Origin: Rhodobacter sp.
GTDB taxonomy: Bacteria; Pseudomonadota; Alphaproteobacteria; Rhodobacterales; Rhodobacteraceae
Length of the DNA stretch: 64,000 nt
Assembly (NCBI GenBank): GCA_020637595.1
Contig: JACKKE010000003.1
Span: 1 to 64,000, forward strand
Reading direction: 5' to 3'
Position numbers and translations under genes: made by a program. This document shows positions 27,361 to 36,066 of this stretch, in pieces. A model generated the notes under the pieces. The model worked only from the letters and a program-made list of their open reading frames with translations, did no database searches and had not been told where the DNA came from. The number at the start of each line of letters is the position of its first letter. Position 1 is the stretch's first letter.

Positions 27361-27383
27361 ACGGGCCGCACGAGGCGGCCCGT
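27361..27383. terminator. Bidirectional terminator between pccR and the DUF465 gene
   Basis: ACGGGCCGC-ACGAG-GCGGCCCGT has a perfect 9-bp stem. On the minus strand it is followed by TTTTGCGTC, so it should terminate the DUF465 transcript well; for pccR it is a plain stem. Confidence 0.75.
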
Positions 27384-27403
27384 CCCGGTGATGATCATCG
27401 TGT

Positions 27404-27643
27404 TCAGGCGTCGCGCAGCATCTTGGCGATCTCGTCCTTGAGCGCCATCCGCTGCTTGCGCAGGGCGGTTTCATGCTCTTCGGTGACCGGGTCGACATTG
27501 GTCTCGGCGCGGTGAATCGTCTTGTTCACCTGGTGATATTCATCGAAGATCTTCGCGAAATGCGCATCCTGCCCCTTCAGGGCATGCATCTTCTCGACCT
27601 CGGCCGGAAATTCCTCGGCCAACTCGTGGGGCGTGTTCGACAT
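27404..27643 (-). CDS. DUF465 (YdcH-like) protein
   Basis: A 79-residue, almost wholly helical protein (ELAEEFPAEVEKMHALKG, FAKIFDEYHQVNKTIHRAE, ETALRKQRMALKDEIAKML) typical of the YdcH/DUF465 family, which forms short coiled coils. ATG 27643 has GGAGG upstream. No molecular function is known for the family. It is a single-gene unit between pccR and the crotonase gene. Confidence 0.9.
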   Translation of the reverse strand: MSNTPHELAEEFPAEVEKMHALKGQDAHFAKIFDEYHQVNKTIHRAETNVDPVTEEHETALRKQRMALKDEIAKMLRDA

Positions 27644-27750
27644 GGCGTCCTCCGTTCCTGTTCTCAGTGACTCTAACGCGGCGATTCGCGTGGCCCATTG
27701 ATCTGGATCAGAACCCGCGCCGACGCAAGTTCGCCCCGGCAACGGGTCCA

Positions 27751-28557
27751 TCAGATGTTGCGGAAATCGCCGCTGCGGCCCGCCCCGTCGCGGAACCGAC
27801 CGGCCCCGGCGGTGCCCTCCTTGCGGACAGCGTCGACACCGTTGGCCCATTCGACCTTCATCCCGTCGCGCACCGACATGCCGCGCGTCTCGATGATCGT
27901 GCGGCGGTCGGCGCGCACCGCTTCCTGCGGGAAACGGGCGATCTCGGCCGCCAGCGCCTCGGCCTCGGCGCGCGCCTCGCCATGCGGCACGACGCGCTCG
28001 CACAGGCCCAACCGCTCGCATTCCGCGGCCTCGACCTTGCGCCCGGTAAGCGCGATTTCAAGCGCGCGGCCCTGCCCCACGATGCGCGGCAGCCGCACCG
28101 AGCCTCCATCCAGAAGCGGGATCCCCCAGCGCCGGCAATACACGCCAAGATAGGCGGTTTCAGCCATCACCCTTATGTCGCACCAGAGCGCCAGTTCCAT
28201 GCCGCCCGCCACCGCCGGCCCCTCGATGGCACCGATCACCGGCTTCGACAGTTCCATCCGCGAAGGCCCCAACGGCCCACGTTCCGAAGGGCCGTGACCG
28301 ACCGGAAAGGCGAGGCCGTCGAAATAGTCTTCGCGCAGGGCGTCGTCCGAGAGCGACGCGGCGAGTTTCAGATCCCAGCCGGCACAGAAATACCCGCCCT
28401 TGCCCCAAAAGACGGCGACCTTGGCCGGGCCTTCCTCGAATTCGCGAAAGGCCGCAACCAACGCCTCGGCCTGCGCCGTGTCGACAGCGTTGCGCGCCTC
28501 TGGGCGGTTGTTGACGATCGTCCAGACATCGCCGTTCTTCTCGATTTCGACCGACAT
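27751..28557 (-). CDS. Enoyl-CoA hydratase/isomerase (crotonase) family protein
   Basis: A 268-residue crotonase-fold enzyme. The oxyanion hole is formed by FCAGWDLK and GPAVAGGMELALWCD. The usual second catalytic Glu region reads WGIPLLDGGSVRLPRIVG, with Leu/Asp where hydratases have Glu, so hydration of enoyl-CoA is not certain. ATG 28557 is favoured, because GGAGG lies 7 bases upstream; ATG 28563 is too close to it. A perfect palindrome (28601-28615) precedes it and the TetR gene lies just upstream, so local TetR control is likely. Confidence 0.85.
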   Translation of the reverse strand: MSVEIEKNGDVWTIVNNRPEARNAVDTAQAEALVAAFREFEEGPAKVAVFWGKGGYFCAGWDLKLAASLSDDALREDYFDGLAFPVGHGPSERGPLGPSRMELSKPVIGAIEGPAVAGGMELALWCDIRVMAETAYLGVYCRRWGIPLLDGGSVRLPRIVGQGRALEIALTGRKVEAAECERLGLCERVVPHGEARAEAEALAAEIARFPQEAVRADRRTIIETRGMSVRDGMKVEWANGVDAVRKEGTAGAGRFRDGAGRSGDFRNI

Positions 28558-28600
28558 GAACATTCCTCCCTCTGGCGGCACAGCGCCGGCTCACACGATT

Positions 28601-28615
28601 GATAACAGTGTTATC
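28601..28615. promoter_or_regulatory. Palindromic operator upstream of the crotonase gene
   Basis: GATAACAGTGTTATC is a perfect 15-base palindrome (6-bp arms, AGT centre) that runs into the stop codon of the tetR gene, 44 bases before the crotonase start. A related half-matching site precedes tetR itself. It probably binds the neighbouring TetR protein. Confidence 0.65.
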
Positions 28616-29225
28616 CTCTTGCCAGAGATATCTGCGCGACCAGAAGTGTGTCAAGAATCTTCCGCCACTCGGTCTTGAGCGACCGGTCGCGACCGCTGAA
28701 GCGCATCGCCAGCACGCCGATCAGTGCCGCGAACAGCGCCTGTGACAGCGCGCGGGCGCGCTCCGCACCCATGCCCGGCCCACCGATCCGCTGGAAACAA
28801 GCCCGGAACACATCGAGCGCCTCTTCCAAAAGCGCGTTGAGCCTACGATCACGCTCGGCCCCCAAGCCTTTGACACCATCGCGTTCAAAAAGATACAGAC
28901 CCAGCCGAAACTCGAACATATTCTCTTGATAATATTCAATAAAAGCAAAAGATGAGTCCCGCAGCGCGGCCTCAGGATCGGCCTCGATGGCGGCGGCCCG
29001 AGCGGTAGCACGGCCCAGTGCGAGCAGGCTGTCTTCCAGCAATGCCGCATAGATGTCCTCCTTGCCCGAGAACATCTTGTAGATCGCGCCGGTCGTGTAA
29101 CCAGCCGCCGACGCGATACGTCGCAACCCGCCTTCCAGCGTGCCATCGACCTCGAACACCTGGCGGGCGGCGATCAGGATCTTCTGCCGGCGCTCTTCCA
29201 GGCTCAGGGTTTTCGGTTGCGACAT
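28611..29225 (-). CDS. TetR family transcriptional regulator
   Basis: A 204-residue regulator with an N-terminal TetR helix-turn-helix (RRQKILIAARQVFEVDG, then LRRIASAAGYTTGAIYKMFSGKED) and a helical ligand domain. The DNA for SFAFIEYYQENMFEF (about 28920-28960) is strikingly AT-rich compared with neighbouring genes. ATG 29225 is preferred, 12 bases inside an alternative ATG at 29237. It is likely to repress itself and the crotonase gene through GATAAC palindromes; the inducing acyl-CoA or other ligand is unknown. Confidence 0.88.
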   Translation of the reverse strand: MSQPKTLSLEERRQKILIAARQVFEVDGTLEGGLRRIASAAGYTTGAIYKMFSGKEDIYAALLEDSLLALGRATARAAAIEADPEAALRDSSFAFIEYYQENMFEFRLGLYLFERDGVKGLGAERDRRLNALLEEALDVFRACFQRIGGPGMGAERARALSQALFAALIGVLAMRFSGRDRSLKTEWRKILDTLLVAQISLARG

Positions 29226-29240
29226 GGCGGCCCTCATTCA

Positions 29241-29255
29241 GATAACGATATGATC
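29241..29255. promoter_or_regulatory. Operator-like site upstream of tetR
   Basis: GATAACGATATGATC keeps the full left arm GATAAC and four of six right-arm bases of the palindrome at 28601-28615. It lies just before the tetR start, the place expected for autorepression. Confidence 0.45.
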
Positions 29256-29318
29256 CCATTGGATCTGCGCCATCATAGTGCCGGCGCGCCGCCGAAGTCC
29301 ACGCCGGTGGTGGGCGAC

Positions 29319-29981
29319 CTACCGCTGCGCGGGCCGCCAGCCGGCCGCGCGCGCCTCGGCCTCGCTGCAGAACCAGCGTTCGCCGCGGGCCGGATCAATG
29401 CGCGTGCGGTCGTAGTCGCGCTGCCCCGGCCGGTGATAGATCCGCCCCGAGGCCGAGATATTGCCCTTGATCGCACAGCCCGCCGGGGCGGTTTGCACGG
29501 AATCGGCATCGCGCCGCCCCGTAGCGCGGAACGCCGCCGGATCCTGTGTCTGCGCCCCCTCGCGCCCCCACAGACCGCGCTGCGCGCTCCGCGCGCGCTC
29601 TTCCTGCGCGACGTAGTCCAGTGCATAGCGCCGATAGGCCAACGCCGCGCCCTGTTCGACCATCGCCGCGCCCAGATCGCCGCCCGGCCCCGTGCAGCGC
29701 GCGACCAGCCGGCCGTAGCGGTCGGTGTCACGGCCCGTGCAGGTTACCGGCTGCCCGCCGATCAGCCGTGCCAGCTGCTGCCCGGCCCAGATCCCGCAAG
29801 GCCAGCTGCGCCCTGCCGTATCGCAGCTTTGCCCCCGTTCAAGCGCGTCGATGCCGAACAGCCGGACGGTGGTGCCCGCCACCTCCAGCGTATCGCCGTC
29901 GATCACCCGTGCATGACCCCGGACATCGGCCTGTGCCGCGCCCGCAATCATAAGAACAAGAAAAGAACAAATCCTTAACAT
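29319..29981 (-). CDS. Secreted thermonuclease family protein (SNase-like)
   Basis: A 220-residue protein with a signal peptide (MLRICSFLVLMIAGAAQA) and a staphylococcal-nuclease fold: GHARVIDGDTLEV, then VRLFGIDALERGQ carrying the catalytic Arg and Glu, and DRYGRLVA with the second catalytic Arg. Members cut DNA and RNA in a Ca2+-dependent manner. A C-terminal extension (IKGNISASGRIYHRPGQRDY, GERWFCSEAEARAAGWR) resembles the Cys/Trp-containing tail found in many such secreted nucleases. ATG 29981 is the only sensible start. Confidence 0.9.
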   Translation of the reverse strand: MLRICSFLVLMIAGAAQADVRGHARVIDGDTLEVAGTTVRLFGIDALERGQSCDTAGRSWPCGIWAGQQLARLIGGQPVTCTGRDTDRYGRLVARCTGPGGDLGAAMVEQGAALAYRRYALDYVAQEERARSAQRGLWGREGAQTQDPAAFRATGRRDADSVQTAPAGCAIKGNISASGRIYHRPGQRDYDRTRIDPARGERWFCSEAEARAAGWRPAQR

Positions 29982-30056
29982 GCCCCCGATCTAGGGGGCC
30001 GGTCGCGCGCGGGCAAGCGCGAAACCCGAAAACAGTTAAGAAACCCCTACCGCCGG

Positions 30057-31709
30057 CTACCGCTGCGCGGTCGCCCAGTCTGGGTTGATCCAGGGCTCAA
30101 GATTTGACGCCGGCAGCGGATCACGCCCCAAGATATGGTCGGCCATCTTCTCGCCCACCATGATCGAGGGGGCATTCAGGTTGCCGTTGGTGATCCGCGG
30201 GAAGATCGACGAATCGGTCACCCGCAGCCCTTGAACGCCGATCACCCGGCCCTGCCCGTCGACCACCGCCAGCGGGTCATCCACCCGCCCCATCCGCGCC
30301 GTGCCGCAGGGGTGATAGGCCGATTCGGCGTGCTCGCGGATGAAGGCATCCAGCGCCGCGTCGTCCTGCACCGCCGCGCCCGGCTGGATCTCGTGCTTGA
30401 CGTGCTGCGCCATCGCCGGCTGGCCGATGATCTCGCGCGTGAGGCGGATCGCGGTGCGGAACTCGGCCCAGTCATCGGGATGCGACATGTAGTTGAAGCG
30501 GATCTCGGGCGCGGCGGCGGGATCGGCGGACCGCAGCCGCACCGTGCCACGCGATTTCGAGCGCATCGGCCCGACATGGGTCTGGAACCCGTGCCCCTCG
30601 GCCACCGCCTTGCCGTCATAGCGCACGGCGATCGGCAGGAAGTGATACTGAATATCCGGGTATTCGATCCCCGCCGCGGTGCGAATGAAGCCGCAGCTTT
30701 CGAACTGGTTCGAGGCCCCCGGCCCCGCGCCGAACAGCATCCACAACGCACCGACCCAGGCCTTGCCCCAGAGGTTCCAGTATTTGTAGAGGCTGATCGG
30801 CTCCTTGGTGGCGAATTGCAGATAAAGCTCCAGGTGGTCCTGAAGGTTCGCGCCGACACCGGGGCGATCGGCCACCACCGCGATGCCATGCTGCGCCAGA
30901 TGCGCCGCCGGACCGATCCCCGACAGCATCAGAAGTTTCGGCGTGTTCAGCGCCGAGGCCGCCAGGATCACCTCGCGCCCGGCCATCACCCGCTGGCCGC
31001 CGACCAGCTCGACGCCCCGCGCGCGGCCGTCCTCGATCACCACCCGCGCCGCCAGCCCGCGCACCAACCGCACGCGGCCGGTCTTCAGCGCCGGGCGCAG
31101 ATAGGCCTTGGCGGTGGACCAGCGTTCACCGCGAAAGATCGTCGCTTCAAACGCGCCGAACCCCTCTTGCTGCTGACCGTTGTAGTCGCGGGTGACCGGA
31201 TAGCCGGCCTGCCGCCCGGCCTCGATGAAGGCATCGAAGAGCGGGTTCGCGCGCTTGCCCCGGGTAACATGCAGCGGGCCGCCCTGGCCCCGCCACTCCT
31301 GCCCACCGCCGGCATCCGCCGCGCCGTGCCAATGCTCCATTCGCTTGAAATAGGGCAGCACGTCGGCATAGGCCCAGCCCTCGGCGCCCTGCTCGGCCCA
31401 GTGGTCGAAATCGCGCGCGTGCCCGCGGACATAGACCATGCCATTGACGCTGCTGGATCCGCCGATCACCTTGCCGCGCGGGGTCGCCATGCGGCGGTTG
31501 TTCAGCGCGGGTTCGGGCTCCGACGACAGGCCCCAGTCATAGCGCGCCATGTTCATCGGATAGCTGAGCGCGCCGGGCATCTGAATGAAGGGACCGGCAT
31601 CGCTGCCGCCCGCCTCGATCACCGCTACACTGTGCCCGGCCTCGGCCAGACGCCAAGCCACCGCCGATCCGCCCGAACCGGCGCCCACGATCACGAAATC
31701 CGCGTCCAT
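30057..31709 (-). CDS. betA: Choline dehydrogenase BetA (GMC oxidoreductase)
   Basis: FAD-dependent enzyme that oxidises choline to betaine aldehyde for osmoprotection. The 550 residues include the FAD site FVIVGAGSGGSAVAWRLAEAG, the GMC signature GGSSSVNGMVYVRGHARDFD, and the C-terminal catalytic His region YHPCGTARMG. ATG 31709 has GAGGGGAACGGAA upstream; the frame extends 25 codons further without similarity. It follows betI on the same strand, and the divergent choXWV genes supply choline. No betB (betaine aldehyde dehydrogenase) is in the window. Confidence 0.94.
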   Translation of the reverse strand: MDADFVIVGAGSGGSAVAWRLAEAGHSVAVIEAGGSDAGPFIQMPGALSYPMNMARYDWGLSSEPEPALNNRRMATPRGKVIGGSSSVNGMVYVRGHARDFDHWAEQGAEGWAYADVLPYFKRMEHWHGAADAGGGQEWRGQGGPLHVTRGKRANPLFDAFIEAGRQAGYPVTRDYNGQQQEGFGAFEATIFRGERWSTAKAYLRPALKTGRVRLVRGLAARVVIEDGRARGVELVGGQRVMAGREVILAASALNTPKLLMLSGIGPAAHLAQHGIAVVADRPGVGANLQDHLELYLQFATKEPISLYKYWNLWGKAWVGALWMLFGAGPGASNQFESCGFIRTAAGIEYPDIQYHFLPIAVRYDGKAVAEGHGFQTHVGPMRSKSRGTVRLRSADPAAAPEIRFNYMSHPDDWAEFRTAIRLTREIIGQPAMAQHVKHEIQPGAAVQDDAALDAFIREHAESAYHPCGTARMGRVDDPLAVVDGQGRVIGVQGLRVTDSSIFPRITNGNLNAPSIMVGEKMADHILGRDPLPASNLEPWINPDWATAQR

Positions 31710-31792
31710 GTTCCGTTCCCCTCGGGCGTCACAGCCCGATCTCTCCTGCAGCCCGGGACGATCCCGGACCGGATGCCTCGGCATCCGCGATT

Positions 31793-32368
31793 TCAGCCGG
31801 CATTCAGCGCCAGCGTCAGATAATCCTCGACCCGGCCGACGGCCCGGGTGGCATTCGGTGTCTCGCTCAGGGCCGCATGCAGATACGCCCCGTCGATCAT
31901 CACCGCGATCGAGCAGGCCACCTGCGCGGCCCGGGCGCCGATCAGCGGCCTGAGACCATGCGTCAGGTTCGACACCAGCCGCCGCTGATAGACCGCCAGC
32001 AGACGCCGCGCCTCGTCCCGGGTCTGGGCCAGCACATAGAAATTCAGCCAGGCCGAAATCACCTCGCGCCGGAAGTTCGAGGTCGAGAACGATGCCCGGA
32101 TCACCGCCCGCACCCGCGCTTCGGGGCCATCCGCCGCCGCCAGCGCGCCACGCACCTCGGCGCCGTAGACCGTCAGCACATGGCGCATCGCCGCCATGAA
32201 CATCGCTTCCTTGGAACCGAAATAGTGGTGCGCCAGCGCCGAGGACATGCCCGCCCGCTTGGCGATCCGGCTGACGGTGACTTCCAGCGAGCCGACGTTC
32301 CCGATTTCAGCGATCGTGGCCTTGATCAGAGACGCACGTCGTATAGGCTCCATTCCGATCTTGGGCAT
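31793..32368 (-). CDS. betI: Choline-responsive repressor BetI (TetR family)
   Basis: A 191-residue TetR-type repressor of choline uptake and oxidation genes. Conserved BetI features are MPKIGMEPIRRASLIKATI, the helix-turn-helix VSRIAKRAGMSSALAHHYFGSK, and HFVxYGAEV-like helix starts. ATG 32368 follows GGAAGGGACCGG; 13 earlier codons are unlike the family. It is co-directional with betA and faces choX across an intergenic region holding a perfect ATTGACTAGTCAAT palindrome, the likely operator. Choline is the known inducer of the family. Confidence 0.92.
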   Translation of the reverse strand: MPKIGMEPIRRASLIKATIAEIGNVGSLEVTVSRIAKRAGMSSALAHHYFGSKEAMFMAAMRHVLTVYGAEVRGALAAADGPEARVRAVIRASFSTSNFRREVISAWLNFYVLAQTRDEARRLLAVYQRRLVSNLTHGLRPLIGARAAQVACSIAVMIDGAYLHAALSETPNATRAVGRVEDYLTLALNAG

Positions 32369-32444
32369 CGTTCCGGTCCCTTCCACCGGCGCGGGACGGC
32401 CCCGCAACCGTAATTCACATTGATTCCCAGCTAGACGATCGTTT

Positions 32445-32458
32445 ATTGACTAGTCAAT
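32445..32458. promoter_or_regulatory. Probable BetI operator between betI and choX
   Basis: ATTGACTAGTCAAT is a perfect 14-base palindrome, 29 bases before the choX start. It resembles the AT-rich TTGA/TCAA half-sites of characterised BetI operators. It is well placed to control the divergent choXWV and betIA units. Confidence 0.65.
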
Positions 32459-32487
32459 CAACAAAAACCTGCAACAGGAGAGACCTG

Positions 32488-33414
32488 ATGTCGCTGAGCC
32501 GCCTGACAACCGCCACCGCCGCCCTGGCCCTGATGACCGCGCCGGCGCTGGCCGACTGCAACACCGTGCGCTTTTCCGATGTCGGCTGGACCGACATCAC
32601 CGCCACCACCGCAGCCACGACCACGATCCTGAACGCGCTGGGTTATCAGACCGAGGTGCTGGTGCTGTCGGTGCCGGTCACCTACACCTCGATGGCCAAT
32701 GGCGACATCGACGTGTTCCTGGGCAACTGGATGCCGACGATGGAGGCCGACATCGCCCCCTACCGCGAGGCCGGCACCGTCGACACCGTGCGCATGAACC
32801 TGACCGGCGCCAAATACACGCTGGCCACCAATGCCGCGGGCGCCGAACTGGGGATCCACGATTTCGCCGACATCGCCACCCACCGCGACGCACTGGGCGG
32901 ACGGATCTATGGCATCGAGCCGGGCAATGACGGCAACCGGCTGATCCTCGACATGATCGCGCAGAACGCCTTCGGCCTCGAAGGGTTCGAGGTGGTGGAA
33001 AGCTCGGAACAGGGCATGCTGGCGCAGGTCCAGCGCAGCGAGCGCCGCAGCGAGCCGGTGGTGTTCCTGGGATGGGAGCCCCACCCGATGAACGCCAACT
33101 ACGCGATGACCTATCTGTCGGGCGGCGATGACTGGTTCGGCCCGAACTATGGCGGCGCCGAGGTCTATACCAACACCCGCGCCGGCTATGTCGGGGAATG
33201 CCCGAACGTGGGCACACTGCTGAACAACCTGGAATTCAGCCTGGCGATGGAAAACGAGATCATGGGCGCGATCCTCGACCAGGGGACCGAACCCGGCGCC
33301 GCCGCCTCGGCCTGGCTGGCCGCGCACCCCGAGGTGCTGGGCCCCTGGCTGGCCGGTGTGACCACCGTCGACGGTGGCGACGCGATGGCCGCCGTCACCG
33401 CTGCGCTGAACTGA
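32488..33414 (+). CDS. choX: Choline ABC transporter substrate-binding protein
   Basis: Periplasmic receptor of the choline uptake system (308 residues). Signal peptide MSLSRLTTATAALALMTAPALA, mature start DCNTVRFSDVGWTDI. The blocks MANGDIDVFLGNWMPTME and PVVFLGWEPHPMN supply the Trp/Asp residues that form the aromatic choline cage in ChoX. ATG 32488 is preceded by CAGGAG; an upstream start inside the BetI operator region is unlikely. It is the first gene of choXWV. Confidence 0.94.
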   Translation: MSLSRLTTATAALALMTAPALADCNTVRFSDVGWTDITATTAATTTILNALGYQTEVLVLSVPVTYTSMANGDIDVFLGNWMPTMEADIAPYREAGTVDTVRMNLTGAKYTLATNAAGAELGIHDFADIATHRDALGGRIYGIEPGNDGNRLILDMIAQNAFGLEGFEVVESSEQGMLAQVQRSERRSEPVVFLGWEPHPMNANYAMTYLSGGDDWFGPNYGGAEVYTNTRAGYVGECPNVGTLLNNLEFSLAMENEIMGAILDQGTEPGAAASAWLAAHPEVLGPWLAGVTTVDGGDAMAAVTAALN

Positions 33415-33475
33415 CGCCCTTGCCCCCCGGCCTGCCACGACGCAGGCCGGGGGCCCCGACCAGACCGGAGCCCCC

Positions 33476-34327
33476 ATGTCTGACCCGATCTCGGACGCGA
33501 TCACCGGGGCCAAGATCCCCGTCGGCCGCGTCGTCGCCGATGTCTTCACCTGGGTGCAGGACAACTTCTGGCCCGCGTTCGACGCCATCGAACTGGGGCT
33601 GCGCAGCGCGGTCGACGCCCTGTCGGCCGCCTTGATGTTCCCCCACCCGCTGGCGCTGATCGCAATCTTTGCCGCGATTACCTGGGTGTTGCAACGCAAC
33701 TGGGTCGCGGTGGCCATCGTCACCGCCTGCGCGCTCTTTGCCTGGAATCAGGATTACTGGACACTGACCATGCAGACACTGGTGCTGGTGCTCGGCTCCT
33801 GCGCGGTCTGCATGGCGATCGGCGTGCCGCTGGGGATCTTCTCGGCGCATCATCCGCGCTTTTACCGGATGCTGACACCGCTTCTGGACCTGATGCAGAC
33901 GCTGCCGACCTTCGTCTACCTGATCCCGGTGCTGGTGCTGTTCGGGCTGGGCATGGTGCCGGGCCTCGTCGCCACGGTGATCTTCGCGATGCCCGCGGCG
34001 ATCCGGCTGACCGAACTGGGCATCCGCTCGACCCCCACCGCGCTGAGCGAGGCCGCCACCGCCTTTGGCGCGACCACTGGCCAACGCATTCTCAAGGTCG
34101 AACTGCCCTGGGCCTTTCCGCAGATCATGGCCGGGCTGAACCAGACCATCATGCTGTCGCTCAGCATGGTGGTTATCGCCGGCCTCGTCGGCGCGCCGGG
34201 CCTCGGCGTGCCGGTGGTGCGCGCGCTCAACTCGGTGAACGCGGCGCTGGGGTTTGAATCGGGCGCGGTGATCGTCGCCGTCGCCATCATGCTGGACCGC
34301 ATGCTGCGGGTGGAGGCCAAGTCGTGA
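33476..34327 (+). CDS. choW: Choline ABC transporter permease
   Basis: A 283-residue inner-membrane permease. About six helices follow an amphipathic N-terminus, and the binding-protein-dependent transport signature FGATTGQRILKVELPWAFPQIMAG couples it to the ATPase. ATG 33476 has CCGGAG upstream. The stop overlaps the choV start as GTGA. Confidence 0.94.
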   Translation: MSDPISDAITGAKIPVGRVVADVFTWVQDNFWPAFDAIELGLRSAVDALSAALMFPHPLALIAIFAAITWVLQRNWVAVAIVTACALFAWNQDYWTLTMQTLVLVLGSCAVCMAIGVPLGIFSAHHPRFYRMLTPLLDLMQTLPTFVYLIPVLVLFGLGMVPGLVATVIFAMPAAIRLTELGIRSTPTALSEAATAFGATTGQRILKVELPWAFPQIMAGLNQTIMLSLSMVVIAGLVGAPGLGVPVVRALNSVNAALGFESGAVIVAVAIMLDRMLRVEAKS

Positions 34328-35427
34328 CCGACACCGATGTGAAACCCGCCGAAACCACCGCCGAGGCACCGCGCATCGCCGTGTCCTTTCGCCATGTCTC
34401 GATCGTCTTTGGCGACAACCCCTATCGGGCGCTGCCGCTGATGGAGACCGGCCAGTCCCGCGCCGATATCCAGCGCGAAACCGGCCAGGTTCTGGGCGTG
34501 CACGATTGTTCGCTCGACGTGGCCGAGGGCGAGATTCTGGTGCTGATGGGGCTCTCGGGGTCGGGCAAATCGACGCTCCTGCGCGCGGTCAACGGCCTCA
34601 ACCCGATCGTCCAGGGCGACGTTTTGGTGCATGACGGCAGCGACCTGGTCAGCGTGCCCAAGGCCCCGAAACCCCGCCTGCGCCAGCTGCGCATGAAGAC
34701 CATCGCAATGGTGTTCCAGCAATTTGGCCTGCTGCCCTGGCGCACGGTGCGCGAAAACGTCGGCCTCGGCCTGGAACTCGAAGGGGTGTCTCGCAGCGAA
34801 CGCAAGCGCCGGGTCGAGGCGCAGCTCGATCTGGTCGGCCTGGCGCAATGGGCCGACCGCAAGGTGGGCGAACTCTCGGGCGGGATGCAGCAGCGCGTGG
34901 GGCTGGCGCGGGCCTTTGCCACCGATGCACCGATCCTGCTGATGGACGAACCATTCTCGGCGCTGGATCCGCTGATCCGCACCCGGCTGCAGGACGAACT
35001 CCTGCACCTGCAGGAGAAGATGAAGCGCACCATCGTCTTCGTCAGCCACGACCTCGACGAGGCCTTCAAGATCGGCAACCGCATTGCCATCATGGAGGGC
35101 GGGCGGATCATCCAGTGCGGCACACCGTCAGAGATCTATACCCAGCCGGCCAACGGCTATGTCGCGGACTTCGTGGCGCATATGAACCCGCTGGGGGTGC
35201 TGCGCGCGCGCGATGCGATGGTGCCGCCGCCGCGCCCGGCCTCGACCGGCACGACCCTGCCCGCCGATACCCCGCTCAAGGACGCGATGGCGGCGCTCGA
35301 CGCTGCCAAGGGCAAGATCCTGCTGACCGACAAGGGGCAGATCGTCGGCCTGCTGACCGATGCCAGCGCAGTGCGCGCCCTGACCGAGCAGCGCGGCAGC
35401 GACGGTGCGGCCCAGGAAACCGCCTGA
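34324..35427 (+). CDS. choV: Choline ABC transporter ATP-binding protein
   Basis: A 367-residue ATPase energising choline uptake. Walker A GLSGSGKST, signature LSGGMQQRVG, Walker B ILLMDEPFSALDP and the switch His in VFVSHDLDEA are all present. The C-terminal extension (LKDAMAALDAAKGKILLTDK) is a short CBS-like regulatory tail typical of quaternary-ammonium transporters. GTG 34324 overlaps the choW stop. A dispersed element and a large hairpin follow the stop. Confidence 0.95.
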   Translation: MTDTDVKPAETTAEAPRIAVSFRHVSIVFGDNPYRALPLMETGQSRADIQRETGQVLGVHDCSLDVAEGEILVLMGLSGSGKSTLLRAVNGLNPIVQGDVLVHDGSDLVSVPKAPKPRLRQLRMKTIAMVFQQFGLLPWRTVRENVGLGLELEGVSRSERKRRVEAQLDLVGLAQWADRKVGELSGGMQQRVGLARAFATDAPILLMDEPFSALDPLIRTRLQDELLHLQEKMKRTIVFVSHDLDEAFKIGNRIAIMEGGRIIQCGTPSEIYTQPANGYVADFVAHMNPLGVLRARDAMVPPPRPASTGTTLPADTPLKDAMAALDAAKGKILLTDKGQIVGLLTDASAVRALTEQRGSDGAAQETA

Positions 35428-35441
35428 GACCCGTCTGCCCT

Positions 35442-35470
35442 TCTTTGCGTCGAAACCATCCCGGGGGGAG
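35442..35470 (+). repeat. Dispersed 3'-end element, copy 3 (behind choV)
   Basis: TCTTTGCGTC-GAAACC-ATCCC-GGGGGGAG begins 14 bases after the choV stop and is 25/29 identical to the copy behind ade. Confidence 0.65.
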
Positions 35471-35480
35471 GCCGCAGACC

Positions 35481-35536
35481 GGAGGGCGTTCCTTGTCTTG
35501 CCATTGGTCCGAGAGACAAGGGACGGCGCCCCCTCC
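35481..35536 (+). terminator. Compound hairpin downstream of choV
   Basis: An outer GGAGGG/CCCTCC stem encloses an inner TTCCTTGTCT/AGACAAGGGA stem (one G-U pair). It probably ends or protects the choXWV transcript; there is no T-run. Confidence 0.5.
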
Positions 35537-35592
35537 AGACCGCACGTCGGCGCATAATAGGCGTGCCGCGCGGCGGCTCTCCCGCGGAACGG

Positions 35593-36066
35593 TCACTCGG
35601 CCCGCTGCGCCGCCGCCACCATCGACCAATGCAGCCGCCCGCCGTCCTCGACGGCAATGCCGAACCCGGCCTCGCGCGCCCGCGGGTCCAGCAGATTGTG
35701 GCGATGCTCGGGTGAGCCGACCCATCCCGCCATCGCCTCGGCGGCGTCGCGCTGGCCTTCGGCCAGGTTCTCGACCGCCATCGCATAGGGGTAGTCCTCG
35801 CGCCGCAGCCGGCGGCCCAGCCCGGCGAACCAGCTGCCGCGATGGGTCAGGTCTCCGCGGTCGGCGGTGCGGCAGGCCTGGGTCTGCGCCGCCTGCTCCA
35901 GCCGCAGGTCGCGGGTCAGCCCGGGCAGTCCGGCGCGGGCGCGTTCGGCGTTGGCCAGGTCCAGCAGCTCGGCCCTCAGCGCCCCCAGCCCCGGCGCCAG
36001 CTCGCAGGCCGCTGCAGGCATCGCCAGGACCACGAACAGCAATACGGCGGCCGCGCGAAGGGTCAT
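35593..36066 (-). CDS. CAP domain (SCP-like) secreted protein
   Basis: A 157-residue exported protein: signal peptide MTLRAAAVLLFVVLAMPAAA, then a CAP domain beginning LLDLANAERARAGLPGLTRD, with the pocket His residues in LTHRG and the conserved HRHNLLDPRAREAGFGIA and WSMVAA. Bacterial CAP proteins may bind lipids or act as proteases; the function here is unknown. Its ATG overlaps the stop of the EamA gene (ATGA). Confidence 0.88.
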   Translation of the reverse strand: MTLRAAAVLLFVVLAMPAAACELAPGLGALRAELLDLANAERARAGLPGLTRDLRLEQAAQTQACRTADRGDLTHRGSWFAGLGRRLRREDYPYAMAVENLAEGQRDAAEAMAGWVGSPEHRHNLLDPRAREAGFGIAVEDGGRLHWSMVAAAQRAE

